64,000 bases of DNA. Source: Parafrankia discariae. GTDB taxonomy: Bacteria; Actinomycetota; Actinomycetes; Frankiales; Frankiaceae. The position numbers and the translations under genes were made by a program. Of this stretch, positions 49,974 to 59,231 are shown in pieces. Where the stretch lies: positions 290,123-354,122 of the forward strand of contig NZ_KB891219.1 in assembly GCF_000373365.1 (NCBI RefSeq), in the 5' to 3' direction. How positions within the stretch are numbered: position 1 is the stretch's first letter; every line of letters starts with the position of its first letter. Below the pieces are notes generated by a model. That model ran no database searches. It was not told the origin of the DNA and saw only the letters and a list, made by a program, of their open reading frames with translations.

Positions 49974-51254
49974 GTGAGTGGTTGCGTGGTCAGTGAGTGG
50001 TATGACGCTGTCGACCTGGAGCGACGGGTCACAGAGCAGGACAAGGCTACACCGGGGGAGCGCACCCCTTTCGAGCGGGATCGCGCAAGAGTGCTACATT
50101 CGAGCGCCTTGCGGCGACTTGCCGGAAAGACGCAGGTCGTGGGCCCGCTCGACGACGACTTCCCGCGCACCCGGCTGACCCACTCGCTCGAGACGGCGCA
50201 GATCGGGCGCGGCCTGGCCCGCTCCCTGGGCGCCGATCCCGACCTCGTGGACGCGGCCTGCCTCGCCCACGACATCGGACATCCCCCGTTCGGCCACAAC
50301 GGAGAGGCGGCGCTCGACCAGGCGGCGCACACCTGCGGCGGGTTCGAGGGCAACGCCCAGAGCCTGCGCGAACTGACCCGGCTCGAGGTGAAGATCGTCG
50401 CGCCCGCCGGCGGTGACGGGGCAGGCGGTGGCGGGGCGGGGCTGAACCTGACCCGGGCGACCCTGGACGCCGCCGTGAAGTACCCGTGGCTGCGTCGGGC
50501 CGGCACGCCGAAGTTCGGGGCCTACGCCGACGACGCCGACATCCTCTCCTGGGCGCGCCGCGGCGCGCCCAGGGCACGCCGCAGCTTCGAGGCCCAGCTC
50601 ATGGACTGGGCCGACGACGTGGCCTACTCCGTGCACGACCTGGAGGACGGTGTCGTCGCCGGGCACATCGACCTCGCCGCACTGCGCGGCCCCGACCTGC
50701 GCGCCGAGCTGGCCGCCCGGACGGCGGTCTGGTTCCCCGACGTGGCCGCGCCCGCCGCGGCGGCCGGGCTGGACCGGCTGCGGGCCCAGCCGTGGTGGAT
50801 CCGGGAGGAGGTCGGGTCGGTCGCCGGCCTGGCCGCGTTGCGCGCGATGACCAGTGAGCTCGTCGCCAGGTTCTCGATGGCCGCGGTGCGGGCGACCCGC
50901 GAACGCCACGGGGACGGGCCGCTGTGCCGTTACCAGGCCGAACTGGTCGTGCCCGCCTGGGCACTCGCCGAGTGCGCGGCGCTCAAGGGCGTGACCGCGT
51001 GGTACGTGATGGGCCGGCCCGGCGCCGCCGAGCGCCGGGCCCGCCAGCGCGAGCTGATCGCCGAGCTGGTCGACCTGCTCGCGGCCGGCGCACCGGCGTC
51101 GCTGGACGCGCCGCTGGCCGACTCCTACCGGCACGCCGTCGACGACGCGGCCCGGTTGCGGGTGGTCATCGACCAGGTCGCCCGGCTGACGGACGCCAGC
51201 GCCGGGCGCCGGCACGCGGCACTGACGGGCCGCCCGCTCCCGAGGGCGCTGTGA
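49974..51254 (+). CDS. dgt: Deoxyguanosinetriphosphate triphosphohydrolase-like protein
   Basis: 426-residue HD-domain phosphohydrolase. The metal site R/H...HD...D is in RTRLTHSLETAQIGRGLAR, LAHDIGHPPFGHNGE and DDVAYSVHDLEDG. The family hydrolyses dNTPs to nucleosides and triphosphate; substrate range is not clear. Mycobacteria carry dgt directly before dnaG, as here. GTG 49974 is used; GTG 49986 is an alternative, neither with a ribosome site. Confidence 0.94.
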   Translation: MSGCVVSEWYDAVDLERRVTEQDKATPGERTPFERDRARVLHSSALRRLAGKTQVVGPLDDDFPRTRLTHSLETAQIGRGLARSLGADPDLVDAACLAHDIGHPPFGHNGEAALDQAAHTCGGFEGNAQSLRELTRLEVKIVAPAGGDGAGGGGAGLNLTRATLDAAVKYPWLRRAGTPKFGAYADDADILSWARRGAPRARRSFEAQLMDWADDVAYSVHDLEDGVVAGHIDLAALRGPDLRAELAARTAVWFPDVAAPAAAAGLDRLRAQPWWIREEVGSVAGLAALRAMTSELVARFSMAAVRATRERHGDGPLCRYQAELVVPAWALAECAALKGVTAWYVMGRPGAAERRARQRELIAELVDLLAAGAPASLDAPLADSYRHAVDDAARLRVVIDQVARLTDASAGRRHAALTGRPLPRAL

Positions 51255-51703
51255 CCAGCGAAAAACGACGTACGCTGTGATCGCTGCCGGCGGCGTTTGG
51301 GGTGGGATGTGACTGTGACGCCATACCGGAGTGATTCCGGTGGCCTCTGGGGCGTGTCCGTTGTGGTTCGTGTCGCACCGTGGTTCGACCGGAGCGCGTC
51401 GCGGGGTGCCGTCCGGTGTTCGCGTGTGGTGGTGCCGTCGTCGCGGTCCGTGGGGTCGTCGATCGGTCGCCTACGGAGTTCCTGGCGGCAAGATCGGCAC
51501 TGTCGGCCGGATGACAAGTACCATCACGCTAAAGGACCGTTGACACCGGCGTCATCGGTGGCACCGGCCGACCGGCGGCATCGTCGCCCCGATGGTCGGC
51601 CGCACCACCGGCGGCGTCGTATCAGGTGACCGGACACAAGTAACCCGCGACGCGCAACCCCCGACCGGGGCGCGCCGTCTATCCAGTGACAGGGAGGGTA
51701 TCG
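51255..51703. other. 449-bp gap between dgt and dnaG
   Basis: No gene is supported; the frames 51297-51629 and 51331-51543 are low-complexity. The stretch holds an inverted repeat ACCGGA-GTGAT-TCCGGT near 51324-51340, TTGACA at 51540-51545 without a clear -10, and the dnaG ribosome site GGGAGGG at 51692-51698. It may carry a structured leader, but I see no known RNA family. Confidence 0.35.
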
Positions 51704-53620
51704 GTGGCCGGACGCATCCGCGACGCTGACATCGCTCTCGTGCGGGAGCGCTCACCCATCGCGGACGTCATCGGTGACCACGTGCAGCTCCGTCCGGTCG
51801 GCGGTGGCAGCCTGGTCGGCCTGTGCCCGTTCCACGACGAGAAGTCACCGTCGTTCAACGTGCGGCCCTCGGTCGGGTTCTTCCACTGCTTCGGCTGCAA
51901 CGAGGGCGGGGACGTCTACGCCTTCATCCGCAAGATCGACGGGCTCACCTTCCCGGAGGCGGTCGAGCGGCTCGCCCGGCGGGCCGGCGTCACGCTCACC
52001 TACGAGGGCGGGGGCACCACCAGCCGCGCGGTGACGAGCCAGCGCCAGCGGCTGCTGGAGGCGCACCGGCTGGCCGCCGAGTTCTACGTCGAACAGCTCT
52101 ACTCCGCCTCGGAGGCGAGGGCCGGCTGGGAGTTCCTCGCCTCGCGTGGCTTCGACCGTGCCGTGGCGGAGCAGTTCGGCCTCGGCTACGCGCCGTCGTC
52201 CTGGGACGCGCTGACCCGTCACCTGCTCGCCCGCCGGTTCACCGCCGAGGAGCTGGAGCTGGGCGGGCTGGCGAAGCGGGGTGGTCGGGGCGGCCTCATC
52301 GACCGGTTCCACCACCGCCTGCTGTGGCCGATCCGTGATCTCGGTGGCGAGGTCGTCGGCTTCGGCGGCCGGCGCCTCGCCGAGGGCGCCGACGCCGGCC
52401 CCAAGTACCTCAACACCGCCGAGACGCCGCTGTTCAAGAAGGCGAAGCTCCTCTACGGCGCCGACCTGGCCCGCCGCGAGATCGCGCGCCGCTACCAGGT
52501 GGTCGTCGTCGAGGGCTACACCGACGTCATGGCGTGCCACCTGGCCGGGGTGCCGACGGCCGTCGCGAGCTGCGGGACCTCCTTCGGTGCCGACCACGTC
52601 GCGATCGTCCGCCGGCTGCTGATGGATTCCGACGCCCGCACCGGCGAGGTCATCTTCACCTTCGACGGGGACAAGGCCGGCCAGGCCGCCGCTCTGCGGG
52701 CCTTCGAGTACGAGGACCGCTTCGTCACCCAGACCTTCGTCGCGGTGCAGCCGGACGGCCTCGACCCCTGCGACCTGTGGACGCAGCACGGTGACGCGGC
52801 GGTGCGCGACCTGGTGGCCGGTCGTCAGCCGCTGTTCGAGTTCGCCATCCGCGGCGTGATCGACCGCTACGACCTCAACACCACCGAGGGCCGCCTCGCC
52901 GCGCTGGACGCGGCCGCCCCGCTGGTGAACCGGCTCAAGGACGCCGGCATGCGGCACCGGTACGCGGTGAACCTGGACCACTGGCTCGGCTTCCTCGACG
53001 AGCGGTTCGTGGTCGAGCGGGTGGCGCAGCACCGCTCGGGTCCCGGGCCGGCCGAGGGCACGGGCCGCCCCGGGGTGAACGCGGCCGGCGGCGGGGCCCG
53101 CCCGGCCGCGCGCCGCCAGTCGGGCGCGGCACCGGACGACGCGACCGTCATCGTCGAACGGGAGACCCTCAAGCTCGCCCTGCAATACCCGGGGCTGGCC
53201 GGGCCGATGTTCGACACGCTGTCCACGGACCTGTTCACTGTTCCCGCGCACCGCGCCGTCCGGGAGTCGATCGCCACGGCGGGCGGGGTGTGTGCGGGTC
53301 TGTACACGGCCGGCGACCCGTCCGGCTGGGTCGCGGCGGTGGTGGACGCGACGCCGGACGAGGAGCTCCGGCGGTTCGTTCTCTCGCTCGCTGTCGAGGG
53401 GGTGCTGTGCGACCACGATGTGGACGACCGCTACGTCGATGATCAGATGTCGCGTGTGCAGGAGCTGCATGCGACCCGTCGGATCCGGGAACTCAAGTCG
53501 CGGATGCAGCGACTGAACCCGGCGTCCGACACCGATGCCTTCAACCGTGCGTTCGGTGAGCTGATTGCTTTGGAACAGCACAAGCTCCAACTCCGGGAGC
53601 GGGGCGTAGGTGCCGCGTAA
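51704..53620 (+). CDS. dnaG: DNA primase
   Basis: 638-residue primase. CHC2 zinc finger ([35 protein letters not shown]), TOPRIM domain with [10 protein letters not shown] and [12 protein letters not shown], and a C-terminal helicase-binding domain after a Gly/Ala linker (about 450-480). GTG 51704 is set by GGGAGGG 5 nt upstream; the frame extends to 51686. The end overlaps the longer start of the next gene. Confidence 0.96.
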   Translation: MAGRIRDADIALVRERSPIADVIGDHVQLRPVGGGSLVGLCPFHDEKSPSFNVRPSVGFFHCFGCNEGGDVYAFIRKIDGLTFPEAVERLARRAGVTLTYEGGGTTSRAVTSQRQRLLEAHRLAAEFYVEQLYSASEARAGWEFLASRGFDRAVAEQFGLGYAPSSWDALTRHLLARRFTAEELELGGLAKRGGRGGLIDRFHHRLLWPIRDLGGEVVGFGGRRLAEGADAGPKYLNTAETPLFKKAKLLYGADLARREIARRYQVVVVEGYTDVMACHLAGVPTAVASCGTSFGADHVAIVRRLLMDSDARTGEVIFTFDGDKAGQAAALRAFEYEDRFVTQTFVAVQPDGLDPCDLWTQHGDAAVRDLVAGRQPLFEFAIRGVIDRYDLNTTEGRLAALDAAAPLVNRLKDAGMRHRYAVNLDHWLGFLDERFVVERVAQHRSGPGPAEGTGRPGVNAAGGGARPAARRQSGAAPDDATVIVERETLKLALQYPGLAGPMFDTLSTDLFTVPAHRAVRESIATAGGVCAGLYTAGDPSGWVAAVVDATPDEELRRFVLSLAVEGVLCDHDVDDRYVDDQMSRVQELHATRRIRELKSRMQRLNPASDTDAFNRAFGELIALEQHKLQLRERGVGAA

Positions 53621-53660
53621 CCTGGGTCGATCCCGAGAAGGAAGTGACGAGATTCCGCCC

Positions 53661-54839
53661 ATGAGTCCTACCGTCCTACCCCGCGAGGCCCAGGTGGACG
53701 AGGTCAAGGACCTCATCACCCGTGGCAAGGAGATCGGTTTCCTCACCACCGAGGACGTCACGGTCGCGATCCAGGCGGCCGAGCTGCCCCCCGAGCAGGC
53801 CGAGACTGTCCTGCAGGTGCTCAACGACGAGGGCATCGAAGTCCTCGAGGCCGGGGGGGAGAACGCCGACGAGGCGGATCTGCTGGCCCGTCGCCGCCGC
53901 GAGGAGGAGGAGCTGGCGCTCAAGGCGCCGACCTCCGACCCGGTGCGGATGTACCTCAAGGAGATCGGCAAGGTCCCGCTGCTCACCGCGGAGGAGGAGG
54001 TCGATCTCGCCAAGCGGATCGAGGCGGGTCTGTTCGCCTCCGAGAAGCTCGCGGTGGCGACGAAGAAGACCTCCCCGCAGATGCGGCGGGATCTCGAAGC
54101 CATCGAGCGGGACGGTCAGATCGCCAAGCGGAAGCTCGTCGAGGCGAACCTGCGGCTCGTCGTCTCGATCGCCAAGCGCTACGTGGGGCGCGGGATGCTC
54201 TTCCTGGACCTCATTCAGGAAGGCAACCTCGGCCTCATCCGCGCGGTCGAGAAGTTCGACTACACCAAGGGCTACAAGTTCTCCACCTATGCCACCTGGT
54301 GGATCCGGCAGGCCATCACCCGCGCCATCGCGGACCAGGCCCGGACGATCCGTATCCCGGTGCACATGGTCGAGACGATCAACAAGCTGATCCGTATCCA
54401 GCGCCAGCTCCTGCAGGACCTCGGCCGGGAGCCGAGCCCGGAGGAGATCGCCAAGGAGATGGACCTCACGCCCGACAAGGTGCGGGAGATCCTCAAGGTG
54501 TCGCAGGAGCCGGTCTCCCTGGAGACGCCGATCGGTGAGGAGGAGGACTCCCACCTCGGCGACTTCATCGAGGACTGCGACGCGGTCGTCCCGGTGGACG
54601 CCGCCAGCTTCATCCTCCTGCAGGAGCAGCTCGACTCCGTGCTGCACACGCTGTCCGACCGTGAGAAGAAGGTGATCCAGCTGCGCTTCGGCCTCACCGA
54701 CGGTCATCCGCGCACGCTGGAGGAGGTCGGCCGCGAGTTCGGGGTCACCCGGGAGCGCATCCGGCAGATCGAGTCGAAGACGCTGTCGAAGCTGCGGCAC
54801 CCGTCGCGGTCCCAGAAGCTGCGCGACTACCTGGAGTAG
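53661..54839 (+). CDS. rpoD: RNA polymerase sigma-70, primary type
   Basis: 392-residue sigma factor of groups 1/2. Regions 1.2 ([29 protein letters not shown]), 2.1-2.4 ([80 protein letters not shown]), 3 and 4.2 ([38 protein letters not shown]) are intact; region 1.1 is short. It is either the principal sigma or a close paralogue of the SigB/HrdD type. ATG 53661 is chosen; GTG 53610 would overlap dnaG by 11 bp and add 17 residues. dnaG-rpoD adjacency recalls the E. coli operon. Confidence 0.93.
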   Translation: MSPTVLPREAQVDEVKDLITRGKEIGFLTTEDVTVAIQAAELPPEQAETVLQVLNDEGIEVLEAGGENADEADLLARRRREEEELALKAPTSDPVRMYLKEIGKVPLLTAEEEVDLAKRIEAGLFASEKLAVATKKTSPQMRRDLEAIERDGQIAKRKLVEANLRLVVSIAKRYVGRGMLFLDLIQEGNLGLIRAVEKFDYTKGYKFSTYATWWIRQAITRAIADQARTIRIPVHMVETINKLIRIQRQLLQDLGREPSPEEIAKEMDLTPDKVREILKVSQEPVSLETPIGEEEDSHLGDFIEDCDAVVPVDAASFILLQEQLDSVLHTLSDREKKVIQLRFGLTDGHPRTLEEVGREFGVTRERIRQIESKTLSKLRHPSRSQKLRDYLE

Positions 54840-54888
54840 TCGAACCTGGCGAGTATTTGGACTCGCTGTAGCGGTTCGTTGACTAAGC

Positions 54889-55851
54889 GTGTCCGTCCTG
54901 TCAGGGTCGGGCACTGTGACGCAGCGGTCAGGCAGTCCGGAAGGATCTGCGGCTCCCGGACTCCCTGACGGTTCGACGCCGGTTCCGGCGTTGGGGCACC
55001 GGGCGCGCGTCGTGCCGCCCGGACCCGCCGGTAGGCGTAACAGCCTCAGAGCCTTCTGCGCCCGGATGCTGCTCGCCGTGACACCGCCGGCCCGGCGACC
55101 GGGCATGGCGCTGTGGCTGCTCGGGCCGGGCCCGAGCGGCTCCGACGGCCGGGACGAGAGCGCGTGGCGTAGCCGCCGCTCCCGCGAGGTCTTCGTCCGG
55201 GACGTGCTCGCCCCCTACCTGGCGCCCGAGCAGGACCTGCTCGACGTCGGCTGCGGGCCCGGCTACCTGGCCCGGGCGGTGGCCGGGCGGGTGTGGTCCG
55301 TGGCGGCGATAGACATCTCGCGGGGCGCTCTCGCCTGCGCGCGGGTACTCAATCCCGCGCTCAACATCGACTACCGGACCCCCCGGCAGTTCTTCGAGTC
55401 CGGCCGGCGGGTGGATGTCGCCGTGTGCCTGGCGCTCGCCGAGCAGCTCGACGATCAGGACCTGTCGGCCATGCTGACCTCGGTCCGGGCCGTCCTGCGG
55501 CCCGGCGGCCGGTTGCTGATGCGGGTCGCGATCGAAGAACCGGACGGCCGCCCGGACGGCGTGCCGGCGCGGCCGGTGCGGCCGGGCCCCGACTCGCGGC
55601 GGCGCTCCGGGCCGTACCGCGCGGTCCGGACCGGGGCGCAGGCGGTGCGGCTGGTCGAGTGGGCCGGCTTCACCCAGGTCGAGATCGTCACGACCACGGT
55701 GCCCGGGATCGAGAGCCCTGAGGGGGCCGGGAGCACCGAGGCCCTGGACGACGACGGTGCGCTCCGGCGGCTGCTGGTGGCGCGGCGCCCGCTCGACGCG
55801 CCGGCCGACCGCCGTGACGCCGGCCCGTTCCCGGTTTCCGCGGTTCGCTAG
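54889..55851 (+). CDS. Class I SAM-dependent methyltransferase
   Basis: 320-residue protein with a Rossmann-fold methyltransferase core: motif I LLDVGCGPGYLARAV, motif II-like VAAIDISRGALACA, VLRPGGRLLMRVAI. Substrate unknown; the neighbours are glycosyltransferases, so glycan or lipid methylation is likely. Start GTG 54889 has no ribosome site; GTG 54916 is possible. Residues 1-80 are a poorly conserved extension. It is convergent with the GT4 gene, sharing the palindromic CTAG stop region. Confidence 0.8.
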   Translation: MSVLSGSGTVTQRSGSPEGSAAPGLPDGSTPVPALGHRARVVPPGPAGRRNSLRAFCARMLLAVTPPARRPGMALWLLGPGPSGSDGRDESAWRSRRSREVFVRDVLAPYLAPEQDLLDVGCGPGYLARAVAGRVWSVAAIDISRGALACARVLNPALNIDYRTPRQFFESGRRVDVAVCLALAEQLDDQDLSAMLTSVRAVLRPGGRLLMRVAIEEPDGRPDGVPARPVRPGPDSRRRSGPYRAVRTGAQAVRLVEWAGFTQVEIVTTTVPGIESPEGAGSTEALDDDGALRRLLVARRPLDAPADRRDAGPFPVSAVR

Positions 55852-57059
55852 CGGATGGCCGGCGCTCCGTTCGCCCGGGACGGCTGGCCCGTCGCGAGCC
55901 CGTCCTCGGCGGTGGCCGCGACCGCGGGCTCGCAGCCCAGCAGGGCGTTGAACACGGCGCGGGTGTGTGCCCGCGGCTCGGTGCAGGCGCTCGCCCACTC
56001 CGCGGCCTGCCGGCCGGCGCGAGCCAGCCGGGCCCGGTCGGTGAGCAGGTCCAGCAGGACGCGCGCGAGCGCCCGCGGGGACTCGTCGGACGGCGTCCAC
56101 CCGGTGTCGCCGTTGCGGTAGGCGTCGCGGGCGCCGCCCCGCGCCGGGCCGATCACCGCGCACCCGGCGAGCTGCGCCTCGAGCAGGGCGATGCCGTACG
56201 TCTCGCCGCTCACCGGCGGCGACGTCCGCGTCCGGGTGCACAGGGCGAACAGGTCCGCCGTGGCGTACAGCCGGGCCAGCGCCTCGTCACCGGGGTTCTC
56301 GGACAGCTCGGTGTGCTCGCTGGCGGCGACGAGCTCGCGCAGGGCGCCGGGCGCGGGCCCCGGTCCGGCGACCACCAGACGCACCGCGCCCAGGACGCGG
56401 CGGGCCTCGGCCACGGCCTCGACGAGGGCGGGCAGGCCCTTGGCCTCCCATTCGTCGAGGCGGAACACGCTGAGCACGGTGGGTACCGGTGGCAGCGGGC
56501 GCCGCCGGCCGGCCTCGGTGATCAGCATGTCCCGCCACCGCTGCTCGAGGCCGGGGGTGAGGACCGCCCCCAATCTGACCGCCCCGAGCGCGCCGGCGCC
56601 GAACGAGCTCGTCGTCACCGGGTAGAGCAGGGGGTCGCGGCGGAGCAGCCAGCGCGGGTGGGGGCGCATCGTCCACATGTCGGTGCCGTGGAACAGGACC
56701 GGGACCCGGCGCGCGCCGGTGAGACGGGCCGCCAGCACGCCCGCCGGGATGAGGTCGGGCTGCCCGACGACGACGCCGTCAAGCGCGCCGAGGGCCCGGG
56801 TGCCGAGGGCGGTGCGCCACAGCGAGCGGCCGAAGCCGGAGAGCTGCGCGCCGGTGAGCCTGGCGCCGGTGAGAGCGGGCGTCTCGGGTGGCTCGATCCG
56901 CAGGAGCTCGGCACCGCCGGCGCGCAGTCGCGCCGCGATCACCGCGAGGTTGCGTGCCGCGTCCGGGTTCTGGCGGCCTGGTGACGGGCTGAGCAGGAGT
57001 ACTCGCGGGCCGCCCGCATCCTGGGTCGGTGGACGGGGTGATCTGCGAAAGTGTGACAC
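55848..57059 (-). CDS. GT4-type glycosyltransferase
   Basis: 403-residue GT-B glycosyltransferase. N-terminal Rossmann pattern VLLLSPSPGRQNPDAARNLAVIAARLRAGG, GVVVGQPDLIPAGVLAARLTGARRVPVLFHGTDMW, then the donor half with SVFRLDEWEAKGLPALVEAVAEAR and the E-X7-E-like GETYGIALLEAQLAGCAVIGPARGGARDAY. Acceptor and sugar unknown. Start GTG 57059. Divergent across a 225-bp gap from the next methyltransferase. Confidence 0.85.
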   Translation of the reverse strand: MSHFRRSPRPPTQDAGGPRVLLLSPSPGRQNPDAARNLAVIAARLRAGGAELLRIEPPETPALTGARLTGAQLSGFGRSLWRTALGTRALGALDGVVVGQPDLIPAGVLAARLTGARRVPVLFHGTDMWTMRPHPRWLLRRDPLLYPVTTSSFGAGALGAVRLGAVLTPGLEQRWRDMLITEAGRRRPLPPVPTVLSVFRLDEWEAKGLPALVEAVAEARRVLGAVRLVVAGPGPAPGALRELVAASEHTELSENPGDEALARLYATADLFALCTRTRTSPPVSGETYGIALLEAQLAGCAVIGPARGGARDAYRNGDTGWTPSDESPRALARVLLDLLTDRARLARAGRQAAEWASACTEPRAHTRAVFNALLGCEPAVAATAEDGLATGQPSRANGAPAIR

Positions 57060-57284
57060 GGAGCGTGATACTAGTGAGTCTCCTGGTAGTTATCGTGTTC
57101 CGCCCGGCCGGGTGTGGCTCCGTGTGGCGGGTGGCGGCCTGTGCGATGCCACCAACCGCTACTGCTACTGTTTGTAGTGAGGCAATCTCCTATTGTGACG
57201 ATCTTTTGATGTAGTTGATCGGTTTATTTGATCTTGGTGTAGCTGGCTGGCGCATTTCCGAGCGTGGACCACAGGGAGCCGTCG
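57060..57284. promoter_or_regulatory. A+T-rich divergent regulatory region
   Basis: Between divergent glycosyltransferase and methyltransferase genes. Bases about 57175-57250 are near 40% G+C against about 70% around. It carries three copies of TTGAT (57206, 57215, 57228). TTGATC at 57215-57220 with TGTAGC 17 bp later is a possible promoter for the plus-strand gene. GGGAG at 57274-57278 is the ribosome site of the next gene. Confidence 0.5.
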
Positions 57285-58052
57285 ATGCCCATGGACCTGC
57301 AGTACCGCAATCCGGGAAATCGGGCCCTGCTCGACCTGCTCGACATCCCACCCGGCCGGGTCCTCGACTGCGGCTGCGGTGCCGGCGACAACGCGCGGCT
57401 GCTGCGGCGCCAGGGCTGGCAGGTCACCGGGGTGACACTCGACCCGGCGGAGCTGGTGGCCGCCACCGCGGAGTGCGTGGCCACCGAGCTCGCCGACCTT
57501 TCGGCCGGGCTGCCGTTCGCGGCCGACGGCTCGTTCGACCTGGTGCTGCTGTCGCACATCCTGGAGCACCTCGTCGATCCGGCCGCGCTGATCGCGGAGG
57601 CGCGCCGGGTGCTCGCGCCCGGGGGGCGCATCGCGATCGCCCTGCCGAACGTCGCGCACTTCCGGCAGCGGGCCGAGCATCTGCTCGGCCGGTTCGAGTA
57701 CACCAAGACCGGAGTGATGGACTCCACCCACGTCCGGTTCTTCACCGTCGACACCGCCCGCCGGCTGCTGGAGACGAACGGCCTGGCCATCCTCGCCTCC
57801 GACGCCAGCGGCGGCCTGCCCTGGTGGCGGAGTCGGCGGCTGTTCCCACGGGAGCTGGTCGCCCGCGCCGACCGCTGGGCCCTGGCGAACCGGCCGAACC
57901 TCTTCGCCTGGCAGGCGGTGTTCCTCACCGTCCCGGCGGGCGGGCCGGTGTCGGCCGTCGGGCGGCGCGCCGGGGAGTCCGCCCGGGAGTCCGCCCGGCT
58001 GGTGCCGGCGGCCTCGTCCAGCCCGGTCAGCCGGGAGTCGTCCAGCGGGTGA
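57285..58052 (+). CDS. Class I SAM-dependent methyltransferase
   Basis: 255-residue protein. Motif I RVLDCGCGAGDNARLLRRQGW, post-II VTGVTLDPAELVA, LVLLSHILEHLVDPAALIAEARRVLAPGGRIAIALPNVAHF and HVRFFTVDTARRLLETNGL match methyltransferases found in polysaccharide clusters. ATG 57285 is set by GGGAG (57274-57278) 6 nt upstream. The last 26 bp overlap the convergent GT2 gene. Confidence 0.85.
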   Translation: MPMDLQYRNPGNRALLDLLDIPPGRVLDCGCGAGDNARLLRRQGWQVTGVTLDPAELVAATAECVATELADLSAGLPFAADGSFDLVLLSHILEHLVDPAALIAEARRVLAPGGRIAIALPNVAHFRQRAEHLLGRFEYTKTGVMDSTHVRFFTVDTARRLLETNGLAILASDASGGLPWWRSRRLFPRELVARADRWALANRPNLFAWQAVFLTVPAGGPVSAVGRRAGESARESARLVPAASSSPVSRESSSG

Positions 58053-58917
58053 CCCGTGGCTCGTCCGGGCTGGGATCACCGCTCGGCGGGAGCGCGCCGA
58101 GCCCGTCCACCAACCCGTGCAGGACGAGCGCCGAGCTCGCGCGCGCCCCGGAGCGGAACAGGTCGAGGACGGCGGCGCGGGGCAGCGTCACCAGCACCGT
58201 CCACGCCGTCACGAGGGCCGTGCGCCCGTGCCAACGGCGGACCCGGGTGAACCACAACCGGTTGCGCACCTCGTAGTAGCAGTAGTAATCGCGGTGGGCC
58301 GGCGCGCTCAGGCCACCACCGGCCCGCCAGGCGCGCGCGGGGCTGACCACCACGCTCCAGCCGGCGCTGCGGGCCCGGTGGCAGAAGTCGATGTCCTCGA
58401 AACCGAGGAAGAAACGGCCGTCCATCGGGACCCGCTGGTGGCACTCGGCCTTGATGAACATCGCCGCGCCGGAGACCCAGTCGGCCTCGCTCGGGCGGCT
58501 GGTCGGGGCCCGTCCCAGCACCTTCGACGCGACGAGGAACCTGGTGAGCCGGGCCGCGGCCGCCCGCACGCCCTCCGCCACGACGAGGGTCGGCGCGACG
58601 ATGCCGATGTTGGTACCGGTCAGCAGGGCGAGACAGGTCGCGATGGTGTCCTCGTCGATCACCACGTCGTTGGTGACCAGCAGGTAGGCCGACGCGGCGG
58701 GGAAGGCGTCCGCCGCGTGCCGGAAGCCGCCCCCGACTCCGAGGTCGCGCGGCGGGAGGAGCCAGCTGACCCCGGGCGGGAGCTGGGCCGGCCGCCGGGA
58801 CCGGTCGTTGGCGACGACGGCGACCTGGTCGATCTGGGCGGAGGCGTCCAGCCGGGTCGCGAGCTCGGTCGTCGGATCGGGCGTTCCCCAGTGGACTATC
58901 ACCGCGACGGTCTTCAT
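58027..58917 (-). CDS. GT2 family glycosyltransferase
   Basis: 296-residue GT-A glycosyltransferase of the rhamnosyl/galactofuranosyl-like group. VAVIVHWGTPDPTTELATRLDAS, VVANDRSRRPAQ, NLGVGGGF-like PRDLGVGGGFRHA, LLVTNDVVIDEDT and WVSGAAMFIKAECHQRVPMDGRFFLGFEDIDFCHRARSAGWSVVVSPARAWRAGGG form the standard GT2 pattern with a DxD-like segment (ND-V). Start ATG 58917. Probable cell-surface glycan role. Confidence 0.87.
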   Translation of the reverse strand: MKTVAVIVHWGTPDPTTELATRLDASAQIDQVAVVANDRSRRPAQLPPGVSWLLPPRDLGVGGGFRHAADAFPAASAYLLVTNDVVIDEDTIATCLALLTGTNIGIVAPTLVVAEGVRAAAARLTRFLVASKVLGRAPTSRPSEADWVSGAAMFIKAECHQRVPMDGRFFLGFEDIDFCHRARSAGWSVVVSPARAWRAGGGLSAPAHRDYYCYYEVRNRLWFTRVRRWHGRTALVTAWTVLVTLPRAAVLDLFRSGARASSALVLHGLVDGLGALPPSGDPSPDEPRVTRWTTPG

Positions 58918-59231
58918 GAACTCACCTCGGGCGGACCTGCGCGGGCTGGCGTGGACGGGCGCTGGTGGGTGCTGATGCCGACCCCGGTGCCTGTCGACTC
59001 CGGTGCCGTCGGGGCACCGGCCCCTTACCTTCAGGCTAAGAGTAGCGAAGAGATTACTGAAAGTGCTGGGTGGCGAGCCGGGGTGCGGGTGCGTGGCGTA
59101 CCAGCCGGCTGTCCGAGCTCGGCCGAGTCTTCCGTTTGGTACTGCAAATCATTCGCAGCTGCGTATCCTTAGCGACCGAGGACCGGTCGGGCGTCGCCGC
59201 CTGGTTCGGGCACCGCGGTCGAGGAGAGATC
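58918..59231. other. 314-bp upstream region of cbiM
   Basis: Non-coding stretch between the GT2 gene and cbiM. It carries the Fur-family-like box at 59144-59158, a -10-like TATCCT at 59165-59170 and the ribosome site GAGGAGA at 59221-59227. No B12-riboswitch box is visible. Confidence 0.45.
59144..59158. promoter_or_regulatory. Fur-family operator-like box (Nur/Zur type)
   Basis: TGCAAATCATTCGCA is a near-perfect 7-1-7 inverted repeat (one mismatch). It agrees with the Nur consensus tTGCaa-N5-ttGCAA and 11 of 15 positions of the streptomycete Zur consensus as I remember them. It covers the -35 position of TATCCT (59165-59170), suiting repression of the transporter by a metal-loaded regulator. 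Confidence 0.55.

Noticed and set aside
51297-51629. 110-codon frame in the dgt-dnaG gap
   Set aside because: Arg/Ser/His-rich, no ribosome site and overlapped by other random frames.
58918-59231. Cobalamin riboswitch upstream of cbiM
   Set aside because: I looked for the B12 box and the paired stems and found none; a Fur-type box explains the region better.
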